A stretch of DNA of 64,000 bases from Actinoallomurus sp963823735 (GTDB taxonomy: Bacteria > Actinomycetota > Actinomycetes > Streptosporangiales > Streptosporangiaceae), in contig CAWGMO010000010.1 in the NCBI GenBank assembly GCA_963823735.1, positions 868,001 to 932,000 on the forward strand, in the 5' to 3' direction. This document shows, piece after piece, positions 7,231-15,794 of the stretch. A model generated the notes under the pieces. That model ran no database searches. It worked only from the letters and a program-made list of their open reading frames with translations, and was not told the DNA's origin. The position numbers were made by a program, and so were the translations under genes. Each line of letters begins with the position of its first letter. Positions within the stretch are counted from its first letter, which is position 1.

Positions 7231-8775
7231 ATGCGCAGAAATCGCCATGCCCCAAGCGAGACTGCCGCTTTCCGCCACACCGCGTCACCGCCGACGCGCT
7301 TCATCGAATCCCGCCGCCGTTGGCGCGGGCTGCTCTCCGTCGTCGCTTCCGTCGTCGTCGCCCTCGCCGGTCTGACCGGCCTGGCCGGCTCGGCGCAGGC
7401 CGCCGGGAACCTTCCCTGCGACATCTACGGCACGGCCGGTACGCAGTGCGTCGCCGCGCACAGCACCGTACGCGCCCTGTTCGGGTCCTACTCCGGCCGG
7501 CTCTACCAGCTGACCAGGGCCTCCGACCACGCCACTCACGACGTGGGCACCCTGTCCGCGGGTGGTTACGCCAACGCCGCCGACCACGACGCGTTCTGCG
7601 CCGGCACCACGTGCAGCATCACGACGATCTACGACCAGACGTCGCGCCACAACGACCTGACGCCGTCCCCGGCGGGCACCGCCGGCACCGGTGCCGACTC
7701 CCCCGCGGACGCCGGCGAGATCGCGGTCACGGCCGGCGGTCACAAGGTGTACGGCGTGTGGATCTCCCCGCAGCACGGCTACCGCCACGCCGTCGGCTCC
7801 GGGGTCGCGCAACACGGCCAGCCCGAGGGCATGTACATGGTCGCGAGCGGCACGCACGTCGGGTCCGCGTGCTGCTTCGACTACGGCAACGCCGAAGCCG
7901 TGCCGGCCGACACCGGCAACGGCCACATGGACGCCGTCAGCATCGCCACCACCTGCTACTTCACGCCGTGCAGCGGCTCGGGCCCCTGGGTGGAGGCGGA
8001 CCTGGAGAACGGCATGTTCCAGGGCGCCAACGGCTCCAACACCGCCAACCAGGGGAACAAGACCCCGTACGTCACGGCGCTGCTGAAGAACAACGGCCAG
8101 ACCACGTACGCGCTCAAGGGCGGCAACTCCCAGTCCGGCGGCCTGTCGACCTGGTGGAACGGCGCGCTGCCGAACCGCGGCGGCTACATGCCGATGCAGC
8201 AGGAAGGCTCGATCATCCTGGGCACGGGCGGTGACAACAGCAACTGGAACATGGGCACCTTCTTCGAAGGCGTCATGACCTCCGGCTACCCGACCGACGC
8301 CGCCGACGACGCGGTGCAGGCCAACATCGTCTCGGTCGGCTACTCGGGCGAGACGAACGTGCCGAACGGCCCGCAGGGCACGATCACCGGCCCGGGCGGC
8401 AAGTGCGTCGACGTCGCCGCCGACGACACCGGTGGCAACCTGTCCGCCGTGCAGCTCTGGGACTGCCAGAGCTACGCGGAGGACCAGTACTGGACGCGCT
8501 TCGGCGACGGCACCCTGCGTACGCTCGGCCGCTGCCTCGACATCAACGGCAACGGCACCGCGAACGGAACCCAGGTGGAGCTGTACGACTGCAACGGAGT
8601 CGGCGGCCAGGTCTGGCAGCAGCAGGCCGACGGCTCGCTGCGAAATCCACAATCCGGACGCTGCCTCGACTCGCCCAGTGGAGCGACCGGCAACGGCACG
8701 CGACTACAGATCTGGGACTGTAATGGCGCGCCCGCACAGAAGTTCAAGGTGAACGGCGGCACCGCCATTCGATAA
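7231..8775 (+). CDS. Secreted alpha-L-arabinofuranosidase B (GH54) with C-terminal ricin-B lectin domain
   Basis: A 514-residue exoenzyme that should remove arabinofuranosyl side chains from plant polysaccharide. A long twin-region signal peptide ends about residue 58 (SAQAAGNLPCD). The catalytic domain (about 60-375) has PCDIYGTAGTQCVAAHSTVR, IYDQTSRHNDLT, GSACCFDYGNAE and EGVMTSGYPTDA, all typical of the GH54 ArabFuran-catal fold. The Glu of GNAE is the probable nucleophile and GGDN may hold the acid/base Asp. Residues about 383-510 form a ricin-B trefoil with repeated CLD and W/F repeats (QYW, QVWQ, QKF) instead of the fungal CBM42. The RBS GAGGAG lies 8 nt before ATG 7231, and the gene ends at a strong hairpin. 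Confidence 0.9.
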   Translation: MRRNRHAPSETAAFRHTASPPTRFIESRRRWRGLLSVVASVVVALAGLTGLAGSAQAAGNLPCDIYGTAGTQCVAAHSTVRALFGSYSGRLYQLTRASDHATHDVGTLSAGGYANAADHDAFCAGTTCSITTIYDQTSRHNDLTPSPAGTAGTGADSPADAGEIAVTAGGHKVYGVWISPQHGYRHAVGSGVAQHGQPEGMYMVASGTHVGSACCFDYGNAEAVPADTGNGHMDAVSIATTCYFTPCSGSGPWVEADLENGMFQGANGSNTANQGNKTPYVTALLKNNGQTTYALKGGNSQSGGLSTWWNGALPNRGGYMPMQQEGSIILGTGGDNSNWNMGTFFEGVMTSGYPTDAADDAVQANIVSVGYSGETNVPNGPQGTITGPGGKCVDVAADDTGGNLSAVQLWDCQSYAEDQYWTRFGDGTLRTLGRCLDINGNGTANGTQVELYDCNGVGGQVWQQQADGSLRNPQSGRCLDSPSGATGNGTRLQIWDCNGAPAQKFKVNGGTAIR

Positions 8776-8782
8776 GCAGATC

Positions 8783-8827
8783 ACTGAAAAGGCGAGGTCC
8801 ACATCCAGTGAACCTCGCCTTTTCAGT
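8783..8827. terminator. Bidirectional hairpin terminator
   Basis: Sixteen-bp perfect arms (ACTGAAAAGGCGAGGT at 8783-8798 and its complement at 8812-8827) enclose a 13-nt loop. A-rich and T-rich ends serve both strands. It separates the GH54 gene from the convergent gene whose stop codon (8823-8825) lies in the stem. Confidence 0.85.
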
Positions 8828-9647
8828 CGCCGAAGGCCGATATCGCGGCGGCGACCGGCTCGAGCCCCGCGATCAACTCGTCGAGTTCGTCCGCGCCGAG
8901 CACGTCGTACGCCGGCGCCGCCAGCTCGTCGGTGAGGGCCTCGATCCGCTCCCTGGTCTCCCGGCCGGCGTCGGTGAACCCGCCGTCGGCGTCCACGAGG
9001 CCACGGTCGCGCAGCCCGTCGACGACGGCGGCCAGCCGTGCCTTGGGCAGGTGGTGGATCCGGCCGAACTCCTCCGCCCTCATTCCGAGGGTGAGAGCGA
9101 GGAGGACGTGGGCCTCGGTGCCGCCGATGCCGTGGGCGACGAGGGCGGCGTTGTGGCCGTCCCCGCGGTGCTCCCGCAGCAGCGTCGCCGCGTGCCACAG
9201 CCTGGCCACCGGCTCCTCGGGCACGTCGAGCGCCCGGAGCCCCGCGTACAGCGCCCGGCCCTCGATCGGCGCGCTGACCGCCGCCCGGGTGGCGAGGTCG
9301 GCGACCCGCACCAGACCGGGAGAGCCGGCGAGCTCCCCGAGCATCCGCCGCAGCGCGGCGGCACTGCCCCGCTCGCGCACGGCGATGGCCTCCTCCGGGG
9401 TGATCTTCCCCCAGACCCACGGGATGTGGCGCGCCACCTCGCCGTCGGCGAAGTTGTAGAAGACCGCGTGCACCACCTCGGCCGGCGCCAGTCCCAGCGG
9501 CGCGGCCCGGCCCGCGAAGTATCCGTCCCAGTAGTCGCGCATGCCGAGGGCCAGGAACTCCTCGTTCGGCACCTCGGAGAAGGTGACGGTGCCGATCGGC
9601 TCGACGAGCTCGGACATGCGGTGGACCTTGGCCTGTGGGTGCGACAT
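8823..9647 (-). CDS. SCO6745-family winged-helix (MarR-like) protein
   Basis: A 274-residue conserved actinobacterial protein. The N-terminal half (VTFSEVPNEEFLALGMRDYW, GLAPAEVVHAVFYNFADGEV, HIPWVWGKITPEEA) is of the SCO6745 type. The C-terminal half contains a MarR-like helix-turn-helix (HVLLALTLGMRAEEFGRIHH, then LPKARLAAVVDGLRDRGLVD). ATG 9647 is preceded by AGGAG about 10 nt upstream. Longer readings upstream are arginine-rich non-coding sequence. No ligand or DNA target is known to me. It ends within the shared terminator and is not obviously in an operon with alkZ, which starts its 3' end 90 nt upstream. Confidence 0.8.
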   Translation of the reverse strand: MSHPQAKVHRMSELVEPIGTVTFSEVPNEEFLALGMRDYWDGYFAGRAAPLGLAPAEVVHAVFYNFADGEVARHIPWVWGKITPEEAIAVRERGSAAALRRMLGELAGSPGLVRVADLATRAAVSAPIEGRALYAGLRALDVPEEPVARLWHAATLLREHRGDGHNAALVAHGIGGTEAHVLLALTLGMRAEEFGRIHHLPKARLAAVVDGLRDRGLVDADGGFTDAGRETRERIEALTDELAAPAYDVLGADELDELIAGLEPVAAAISAFGD

Positions 9648-9736
9648 CGCTCGGCATCTCCTCTGGTCGTGACAGCGCCCTCGTGGGCGCCTCTCACCAT
9701 GACTACGAACAGCGTTGCCCGAATCCGACAACGGGC

Positions 9737-10909
9737 TCAGCTCGCGTCGCGCAGGGCGGTGATCCGGGGTTTTCTGGACTTGGGCGAGTCGAGGCTGAAT
9801 CCGCGCGCGTCGCCGAGCTGATCGCGTACGTAGGTCTCGGTCAGCTCGACCGCCGACCACAGGGCCGGATCCTTCGCCGCGGTGTCGTCGAAGACCCACC
9901 AGGCGATGCCCCCGGCGTCCACGTCGTACAGCCACAGCCCGACCAGCCGGCCGCGGTCGACGATGGCATGGTGCCCGGTCAGGTCGGGTACGGCCCCGAG
10001 CGGCCTGCCGGTCCCGGGGACCACGCGGTCCGTGTCCGCCTCGGCCAGCAGGCCGTTCACGTCGCGGCGCAGCAGCAACAGCGCGTCGATGCCCGCGATC
10101 AGGGCGTACGCGGGGGCGGCGGGGACCGTCTCCGGGGCACCGGCGTCCTCGGGCAGGGCCAGGCGGCCCTCCCCGATGTCGATGAGGCCGAGCCCGGCGA
10201 CGGCCGCCTTCGCGTCACGGGCGCCGAACGCGGTGAACCCCCGGAGTTCGGCCATCGACGCCCCTCCGGTCCACGTGAAGTACCTGCGGGCCAGCTCGGC
10301 GCGCGCCTCCTCGTCGGTCAGGCCGGTCCCGGTGTGCCGCCAGCGGGTGTAGGTGTATCGCTGCTGGTCCAGGCGGCCGTTGACGGAGGTCCGGCGGATC
10401 TCCCCGGCGGCCTGCAGAAGGCCGAGCGCCACGGGCAGGGTCGTGCTCAGGCCCTTCTTACGTCCGTCCTCGCCGAGGGTTCGGACCGCGGACCCCAGGA
10501 CGGTCTTGAGGTCGGCCGGGCCGAGCGGGCGATCGTCCAGGGCGCCGAGCACCGCGTCGCACAGGTCGTCGATCTCTCGGCGCGCCACCCCGAGGCGTAC
10601 GGCCAGCGAGGCCTCGGCCTCCGGGGCGTGCCGCCCGGCCTGGAGGGCGAGGCCGAAGTCGGCCGCGGGGACGACGTACGTGCAGCCGCGAGCCGCCGGG
10701 AGCTCGCAGATCTCCAGATCGGCGACCGCCGCGTCGACCTCGGCCCGGCCGAGGCCGGCGCGCGCGAACAGCGTGAGGTACGGGTTCACGCCACCGACCG
10801 AACGCGCCCAGCCGGTCGCGGCCAGGATCGCCGCGGCGCCCTCGACTGCTCGCGAGCCGTCGAGGGCCTGACGGCGCCACCACCGGGCACGCAGGGCGTC
10901 ACTCGCCAT
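9737..10909 (-). CDS. Winged-helix DNA-binding protein, AlkZ-like DNA glycosylase family
   Basis: A 390-residue HTH_42 (AlkZ/YcaQ) family member. These proteins excise bulky or cross-linked bases; several from actinomycetes give self-resistance to DNA-damaging natural products. LRARWWRRQALDG at the N-terminus, GRKKGLSTTLPVALGLLQAA, the RRYFTWTGGASMAELRGF segment and HHAIVDRGRLVGLWLYD match the family layout of three tandem winged helices plus a beta barrel. The catalytic QxQ/QxD motif of verified glycosylases is not clearly present, so activity is uncertain. Its start overlaps the VOC gene by 11 nt, completing a padR-VOC-alkZ operon. A role in stress or drug resistance is inference. Confidence 0.8.
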   Translation of the reverse strand: MASDALRARWWRRQALDGSRAVEGAAAILAATGWARSVGGVNPYLTLFARAGLGRAEVDAAVADLEICELPAARGCTYVVPAADFGLALQAGRHAPEAEASLAVRLGVARREIDDLCDAVLGALDDRPLGPADLKTVLGSAVRTLGEDGRKKGLSTTLPVALGLLQAAGEIRRTSVNGRLDQQRYTYTRWRHTGTGLTDEEARAELARRYFTWTGGASMAELRGFTAFGARDAKAAVAGLGLIDIGEGRLALPEDAGAPETVPAAPAYALIAGIDALLLLRRDVNGLLAEADTDRVVPGTGRPLGAVPDLTGHHAIVDRGRLVGLWLYDVDAGGIAWWVFDDTAAKDPALWSAVELTETYVRDQLGDARGFSLDSPKSRKPRITALRDAS

Positions 10910-11372
10910 GACCGGCCCGCTGACCTGCCCAGACGTCGCCGCGTTCCTCCAGTTCGGACACTGACAGGTCCTCGCGCTGGGTGGCGATGGACCAGTGGTG
11001 GCCGTACGGGTCGCGCACGATGGCGTACCGGTCGCCCCAGAAGGCGTCCGACGGCTCCATCAGCGACGTCGCGCCCGCGCTCACCGCACGCTCGTGGACG
11101 GCGTCGGTGTCGGGGACGTACAGGTGCAGGCGTACGGTGCTGCCGCCCAGCCGCCTGGGCGAGGTGATCGCGTCCTCGTCGAAGTCGTCGACGACGAGGA
11201 TCCGCCCGCCGAACATCAGCAGCTCACAGTGCATGACGCGGCCGTCGGGCGCGTGGTTGCGCACGAGCTCGTCGGCCGCGAAGACGTCGGTGTAGAAACG
11301 GATGGCCGCGTCGGCGTCGTCCACGACGATCTGCGGGGTCGGGCCGGGGAACTCCGCCGGCAGTCCGGTCAT
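10899..11372 (-). CDS. VOC-family (glyoxalase/bleomycin resistance, PhnB-like) protein
   Basis: A 157-residue protein of paired beta-alpha-beta-beta-beta units. TPQIVVDDADAAIRFYTDVF opens the first half. VRLHLYVPDTDAVHERAVSA and GDRYAIVRDPYGHHWSIAT form the second half, with the usual DPxGHxW end. These proteins either carry out metal-dependent reactions or sequester small toxic compounds. It lies between padR (4-nt ATGA overlap) and the AlkZ-like gene (11-nt overlap), so it is translationally coupled to both. The substrate is unknown. Confidence 0.85.
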   Translation of the reverse strand: MTGLPAEFPGPTPQIVVDDADAAIRFYTDVFAADELVRNHAPDGRVMHCELLMFGGRILVVDDFDEDAITSPRRLGGSTVRLHLYVPDTDAVHERAVSAGATSLMEPSDAFWGDRYAIVRDPYGHHWSIATQREDLSVSELEERGDVWAGQRAGHGE

Positions 11373-11728
11373 GACTCATTCCTCTCGTCCGGTCGGCCGA
11401 GCACCCCGAGGGCGCTCGCCGCCTCCATCAGCCGGGCCAGCCGGTACGCCTCGCCCCTGGCGGCCGCCCGTCCGGCGGGGGTGATCCGGTACGACCTGCG
11501 CCGCTCGGCCCGCCGGTCGCTTCGCGACGGCTCTTCCGCCTCGGCCTCCTCGACGAGCCCCTCGACGCGCATGCGCTGGAGGGAGCGGTACAGGGTGGCC
11601 GGGCCGAGCGAGACGGTGCCGCCGGTCAGGTCGCTCACGTCGGCCATCAGGGCGTACCCGTGCCGCTCACCGTCGTGCAGGGCGAGGAGCAGCGCGAAGA
11701 TCGCGGGCGTCAGCGGGTTCTCTGTCAT
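11369..11728 (-). CDS. PadR-family transcriptional regulator
   Basis: A 119-residue protein with one winged helix. ALLLALHDGERHGYALMADV and GPATLYRSLQRMRVEGLVEE are the classic PadR pattern. RRSYRITPAGRAAARGEA follows as the wing and start of the dimer helix. PadR proteins usually repress a neighbouring efflux or detoxification gene and release DNA when they bind a phenolic or drug-like compound. As the first gene of padR-VOC-alkZ it is the likely local repressor. The AT-rich 45 nt upstream (11729-11773) hold its promoter. Confidence 0.85.
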   Translation of the reverse strand: MTENPLTPAIFALLLALHDGERHGYALMADVSDLTGGTVSLGPATLYRSLQRMRVEGLVEEAEAEEPSRSDRRAERRRSYRITPAGRAAARGEAYRLARLMEAASALGVLGRPDERNES

Positions 11729-11773
11729 CGTTTATTCTCATTCCGGATATATCCACGGTGAGAATAACATCGT

Positions 11774-12952
11774 CTACAGCGGAATCTCGACGATCACCGT
11801 CGTCCCCTCGCCCAGCGGGCTCAGGACCTCAAGGGTCCCGCCGATGGCCTCCACCCGGTCGGCGAGGCCGACGAGCCCCGACCCGCCACCCGCGACGGCG
11901 CCGCCGACCCCGTCGTCGCGGATCGTGAGCCGGACGGTCGCGTCGTCCGCGGTGAGGCCGACGAACACGGCGGACGCGCGTGCGTGCTTGGCGATGTTCG
12001 TCAGGGCCTCGGACACGACGTAGTAGACGGTCACCTCCAGCCGGTCCGGCAGCCTCCGGCCGATGGAAAGGTCGAGCTCGACGGCGACCTGCGAGCCGCG
12101 CGCGAGGCTCCTCAGGGCGGGGCCGAGGCCGCCCTTCGCGAGGATCCCCGGGTGCACGCCCCGCGAGATCTCCCGCAGGTCCTTGGTCGTCTCCTCGACG
12201 GCGCGGGACACACGGGACAGGCGTTCCTCGATCTCGTCCAGGCCGTGCGGGAGCAAGGCCTGGATCCCGCGGACCTCAAGGCCGATCGCCACGAGGCGCT
12301 GCTGCGTCCCGTCGTGCAGGTCGCGCTCGATACGGCGGCGGGCCTCGTCGGCGGCGGTGACCAGACGCGTCCGCGACGCCCTCAGATCGGCGGCGCTCTG
12401 CGCGTTCGCGATGGCGATGGCCGCGAGCTCGCTGAAGTTCCGCATGCGCTCCTCGGTGTCGGGAGGAAGCGGCTCTGAGGTGTGCGCCGACGCGACCACC
12501 ACCCCCCAGATGTTCCGCCCGACGACGATGGGGCAGCCGACGGACGAGGTGAGGCCACCTTCGCGCAGCGTCGTGGACAGCTCGTCGGTCCCGTCGTACT
12601 CACGGATCCGCCCGGGCGCGCCCGTACGGTGGACGAGCTCGGAGACGGTCCCCTTCTCGATCGCCCAGCGCGAGCCGCGAGGGACGATCTCGCGGGGGTT
12701 CCACGCGCCGAGGGTGGTCACGGCCGTGCCCTCCGACTCGAAACGGGCGACGACGACGTGCCGCACCTTGAGGAGCCGCCCCATCTCCTGGGCGACGGCG
12801 TCGAAGACCTCCATCGGGGGGACCCCTTGGGCGACGAGCATCGCGAGGCGGCGCAGCGCGGCCTGTTCATCCGCCATCGCGGCCGCCGAACTCCGGCGCG
12901 CACGCGGAAAGGACACGCCCCGATCGCGCAACCACCGTCGTGACGCGCCCAT
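11774..12952 (-). CDS. GAF-domain sensor histidine kinase (NarL/DesK-type HisKA_3)
   Basis: About 392 residues, soluble. A GAF domain runs from about residue 35 to 190 (EVFDAVAQEMGRLLKVRHVV, SSVGCPIVVGRNIWGVVVAS). ERDLHDGTQQRLVAIGLEVR carries the phospho-acceptor His of the HisKA_3 family. EALTNIAKHARAS (N box) and DGVGG with GLVGLADRVEAIGG (G boxes) form the ATPase domain. ATG 12952 is used here; GTG 12967 and ATG 12877 (before MADEQAAL) are alternatives, none with a decisive RBS. No response regulator is adjacent, so it is an orphan. The ligand of the GAF domain is unknown. Confidence 0.83.
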   Translation of the reverse strand: MGASRRWLRDRGVSFPRARRSSAAAMADEQAALRRLAMLVAQGVPPMEVFDAVAQEMGRLLKVRHVVVARFESEGTAVTTLGAWNPREIVPRGSRWAIEKGTVSELVHRTGAPGRIREYDGTDELSTTLREGGLTSSVGCPIVVGRNIWGVVVASAHTSEPLPPDTEERMRNFSELAAIAIANAQSAADLRASRTRLVTAADEARRRIERDLHDGTQQRLVAIGLEVRGIQALLPHGLDEIEERLSRVSRAVEETTKDLREISRGVHPGILAKGGLGPALRSLARGSQVAVELDLSIGRRLPDRLEVTVYYVVSEALTNIAKHARASAVFVGLTADDATVRLTIRDDGVGGAVAGGGSGLVGLADRVEAIGGTLEVLSPLGEGTTVIVEIPL

Positions 12953-12996
12953 AGCAAACGGTATCACCCGCTATGCGCCTGACCTGCTGATACAGG

Positions 12997-14262
12997 TCAG
13001 TGGGCGAGCCCTGCCAGGAAGGACAGGAGTTTCGGCCAGCCCTGTTCCTTCGCGGCGGCGTCGGCGGCGCGGCTGCCGCCCAGGGAGACGCGCGCGCCGG
13101 TGAGCGGGTTGACCGACACGGTGCCGGAGGCGGTATAGGGGACGACACCGACTCCATGACCCGCTGACACGTACGTCAGGACCTGATGAGGGTGACGGTC
13201 GTTCATCAGCTCGGTCATCATCGCCCGGGTCGACCCCTCCGACCCCCACAGGAGGTCGTCCCCTCCGGCGACCGCCAGGAGCGGTCCGCTGAGGTGGGTG
13301 AGGGGGATCACACCGCCGTCGACGGGACGGCCCTTCACGGTCCAGGCAGCCTTGCTCTGGTCCGGAATGCCCGGATGGACGGAGTTCGACGGCGAGTAGA
13401 CGACCACGCCGTGGATCAGGCCGGAGTAGTGCTGGCCCAGCAGCAGCGCGGCCTCGCTGCCCCGGGAGTAGCCCTGGACGGCCACCTCGGCGGGATTCAC
13501 CCCAGGCTGCGCGGCGAGGAGCCTCGCGGCGCGCGCGAAGTACTCCAGCGGGACGTCCCGCAGTGTGGGAGGCAGACCGGGCGCGCGGAAGTAGGCGATG
13601 CTGAGGGCCGGGAAGCCGTGCGACGCGAGCAGAGCGGCCTCCGACACGCCGACGTCACCGCCTTCGGACCCGCCGAACAGGAGCACCGCCGGGCGCCGCG
13701 CGGCCCCGTCCGACGGCCGGAAGAACTCCCCGGAGACCTTGTCGGACGCCACGGTGAAGGATCGGTGGACAACGCCCGTACCGGCCAGCCGGCGGGTCAG
13801 GGTCCGTGCGGCCGGACGGTGTCCGCGCGCGGTCGCGGTGACCCGCACCGCGTACGGAGGCAGGTTCGCGGGCGACCCGGCCGGGACGAACGACGACCGC
13901 TCCGGGTCACCGGAGGCCGGGATCATCGACCAGAACAGGCCCATCCCGTCGACGCTCGCGTAGGTGCCCGAGATCGGCCGGGCATGGTCGAGGGCGAGGG
14001 CGCCGTGGGCGTCCGCGCGGAAGGTCGCCCGGCTACGCCATTGCTCGTGGTGGCGGTCCGAGGCCGTGGCGCTCACCGTCACCGTCTCCCGTGGAGCGAG
14101 GCCGCTGATCGTCATGTGGACCGGCTGGTCCGTCAGAGCCGCAGGCGCGTCCACGTCGATGGCGAGCGGCCGGCGGGCTCCCGAATCGCATCCCCCCGCG
14201 CCCACGATGGCGGCGACGAGGAAAGCCGCGATCAGGCGATGCCGATTCTCTCCGTTCAGCAC
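12997..14262 (-). CDS. Lipoprotein with acyl-CoA thioester hydrolase / BAAT-type alpha/beta-hydrolase domain
   Basis: A 421-residue exported protein. The signal peptide LIAAFLVAAIVGAGGC ends in a lipobox-like GAGGC, so it is probably a membrane-anchored lipoprotein. Residues about 35-170 are the N-terminal beta domain of bile-acid-CoA:amino-acid acyltransferases (APAALTDQPVHMTISGL). The catalytic BAAT_C domain follows, with the nucleophile in VQGYSRGSEAALLL, the Asp in AGGDDLLW and the His in SAGHGVGV. GTG 14262 is preferred because AGGGGG lies 6 nt upstream and the signal peptide then has normal length. Extracellular BAAT proteins are common in actinomycetes, but their substrates are not known. 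Confidence 0.8.
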   Translation of the reverse strand: MLNGENRHRLIAAFLVAAIVGAGGCDSGARRPLAIDVDAPAALTDQPVHMTISGLAPRETVTVSATASDRHHEQWRSRATFRADAHGALALDHARPISGTYASVDGMGLFWSMIPASGDPERSSFVPAGSPANLPPYAVRVTATARGHRPAARTLTRRLAGTGVVHRSFTVASDKVSGEFFRPSDGAARRPAVLLFGGSEGGDVGVSEAALLASHGFPALSIAYFRAPGLPPTLRDVPLEYFARAARLLAAQPGVNPAEVAVQGYSRGSEAALLLGQHYSGLIHGVVVYSPSNSVHPGIPDQSKAAWTVKGRPVDGGVIPLTHLSGPLLAVAGGDDLLWGSEGSTRAMMTELMNDRHPHQVLTYVSAGHGVGVVPYTASGTVSVNPLTGARVSLGGSRAADAAAKEQGWPKLLSFLAGLAH

Positions 14263-14515
14263 GCGGAGCCCCCTGCCCGACGTCGGAAACGACGCGTAAA
14301 TGATGTCAACGGGCGATCGAACCATCAAGCTTTACCAAGGCGGGAAGGGTCCGCAATTCGCGTTATGGCGGGTGAGCAAAAGACGCAGAACAACTCGTTA
14401 AGCGGCTAACCACCGGAAACGCGGCTTGTGACCACATCGACGGCAAGACTTAACGGCCCGGTAACACGCTTCTAGCCTCTGGCCTCATCCAGGCCCTTCC
14501 ATCTGGGAGCCATCG

Positions 14516-15721
14516 ATGAAGAACAGAGCCCGCGCCGTGACGGCGCTCGCCCTGACCGCCGTCCTCGCCTCCGCCGGGACACTCACCGGCCTCGCCAGCA
14601 GCAACAACAACGCCGACGACCTCACCACCTGGGCCATCGCGCCGCAGGACAAGGTCACGCCGCAGTCCGACGAGCAGGACGCCTACAACCAGGCGCACGG
14701 GCGTCCGCTGCCCGACCGGGAGATTCTCCAGCCCACGCTCGACCCGGCGCTCAAGAAGTACCGGGCCAAGCCGAAGAACTCCCTGCACGGCGACTACAAG
14801 TGTGCGGCCTCGGACGTGCTCGCCGACCTCTCCAAGAAGTGGATCAGCGCGTTCGAGCAGCGGTATCCGAAGGTTCACATCTCGGTGGACCCGCCGTACG
14901 CGGGCAGCCTCGGCGCGCTGGAACTCGTCAAGGGAAACCTCGACTGTGTCTTCGTCTCCCGTGAGCTGAAGCCGACCGACATCAGCGGCTTCCACGACGC
15001 CTTCGGGTACGACCCGCTCAGCATTCCGATCTCGGGCGGCAGCTACCGGCACTACGGGTTCCTGGACTCCGTCGGGTTCGTCGTCAACAAGGCGAACCCG
15101 GTCCAGAAGCTCTCCTTCGACCAGCTCGACGCCGCCCTGTCCACCACACGGAACCGTGGCGGCAAGGCCGCCACCACCTGGGGCGACCTCGGCGCGACGG
15201 GTTCGTGGGCGGACAAGCCGATCCACATCGTCGGTCTCCAGCCGTGGAACGGGTTCGAGGAGTTCGTCCGCCAGCGGGTGCTGAACTTCAACGGCAAGCG
15301 TGGCGAGTGGCGGCCCGGCGCCGCCGACGGCTCCACCCCGGCCGACCCGGCGGTGCACTGGGAGAAGACCGTCTTCAACATCGCCCAGGACGTGAAGGAC
15401 GACCCGTACGCCATCGGGTACACGGGCATGGCGTACGTCGACCAGGGCGTCAAGGTCATCTCGCTTTCGGACCACAACGCGGACCCCGCCTACGCGCCGA
15501 CGTACGACAACGTCGCCTCGACCGCGTACCCGCTCAGCCGGGTCACCTACTTCAACGCCAACAAGCGCCCCGGCAAGCAGTTCGACCCGGTGCTGGACGA
15601 GCTGGCGCGCTTCATCCTGAGCAAGCAGGGCCAGCAGGTCGTCGGCGGCCAGCAGGTCTTCCTGCCGCTGCGCTCCGGCCAGGCGGCCACCAGCCTGAAC
15701 GCCCTGAACAACGCCCCCTGA
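14516..15721 (+). CDS. PstS-like phosphate-type substrate-binding protein
   Basis: A 401-residue secreted binding protein. A signal peptide ends near residue 27 (TLTGLASS). CAASDVLADLSKKWISAFEQ, VDPPYAGSLGALELVKGNLD and FVSRELKPTDISGF follow the PBP-like_2 (PstS) fold. There the family's S-G-[ST] phosphate-binding positions are replaced by YAGSLG. Pst membrane or ATPase genes are not adjacent, so it acts alone or with a distant transporter. The RBS GGGAG is 7 nt before ATG 14516. A strong hairpin at 15726-15762 ends it. Ligand identity (phosphate or another oxyanion) is inferred from the fold only. Confidence 0.75.
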   Translation: MKNRARAVTALALTAVLASAGTLTGLASSNNNADDLTTWAIAPQDKVTPQSDEQDAYNQAHGRPLPDREILQPTLDPALKKYRAKPKNSLHGDYKCAASDVLADLSKKWISAFEQRYPKVHISVDPPYAGSLGALELVKGNLDCVFVSRELKPTDISGFHDAFGYDPLSIPISGGSYRHYGFLDSVGFVVNKANPVQKLSFDQLDAALSTTRNRGGKAATTWGDLGATGSWADKPIHIVGLQPWNGFEEFVRQRVLNFNGKRGEWRPGAADGSTPADPAVHWEKTVFNIAQDVKDDPYAIGYTGMAYVDQGVKVISLSDHNADPAYAPTYDNVASTAYPLSRVTYFNANKRPGKQFDPVLDELARFILSKQGQQVVGGQQVFLPLRSGQAATSLNALNNAP

Positions 15722-15725
15722 CCAA

Positions 15726-15762
15726 GACCGGTTGAGGGGCCGCCACACCCCCTCAACCGGTC
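15726..15762. terminator. Hairpin terminator after the PstS-like gene
   Basis: GACCGGTTGAGGGG at 15726-15739 pairs with CCCCTCAACCGGTC at 15749-15762. The 14-bp stem begins 5 nt after the stop codon. A T tract is absent, as is usual in high-GC terminators. It can serve both the plus-strand gene and the convergent kinase gene ending at 15795. Confidence 0.8.
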
Positions 15763-15794
15763 CACGCGAAGGCTAGAGACGGCCACGGAGACCG

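Noticed and set aside
14329..14515. PHO box upstream of the PstS-like gene
   Set aside because: I looked for GTTCACC direct repeats spaced by 11 bp and found only loose GTTAACC-like pieces without regular spacing.
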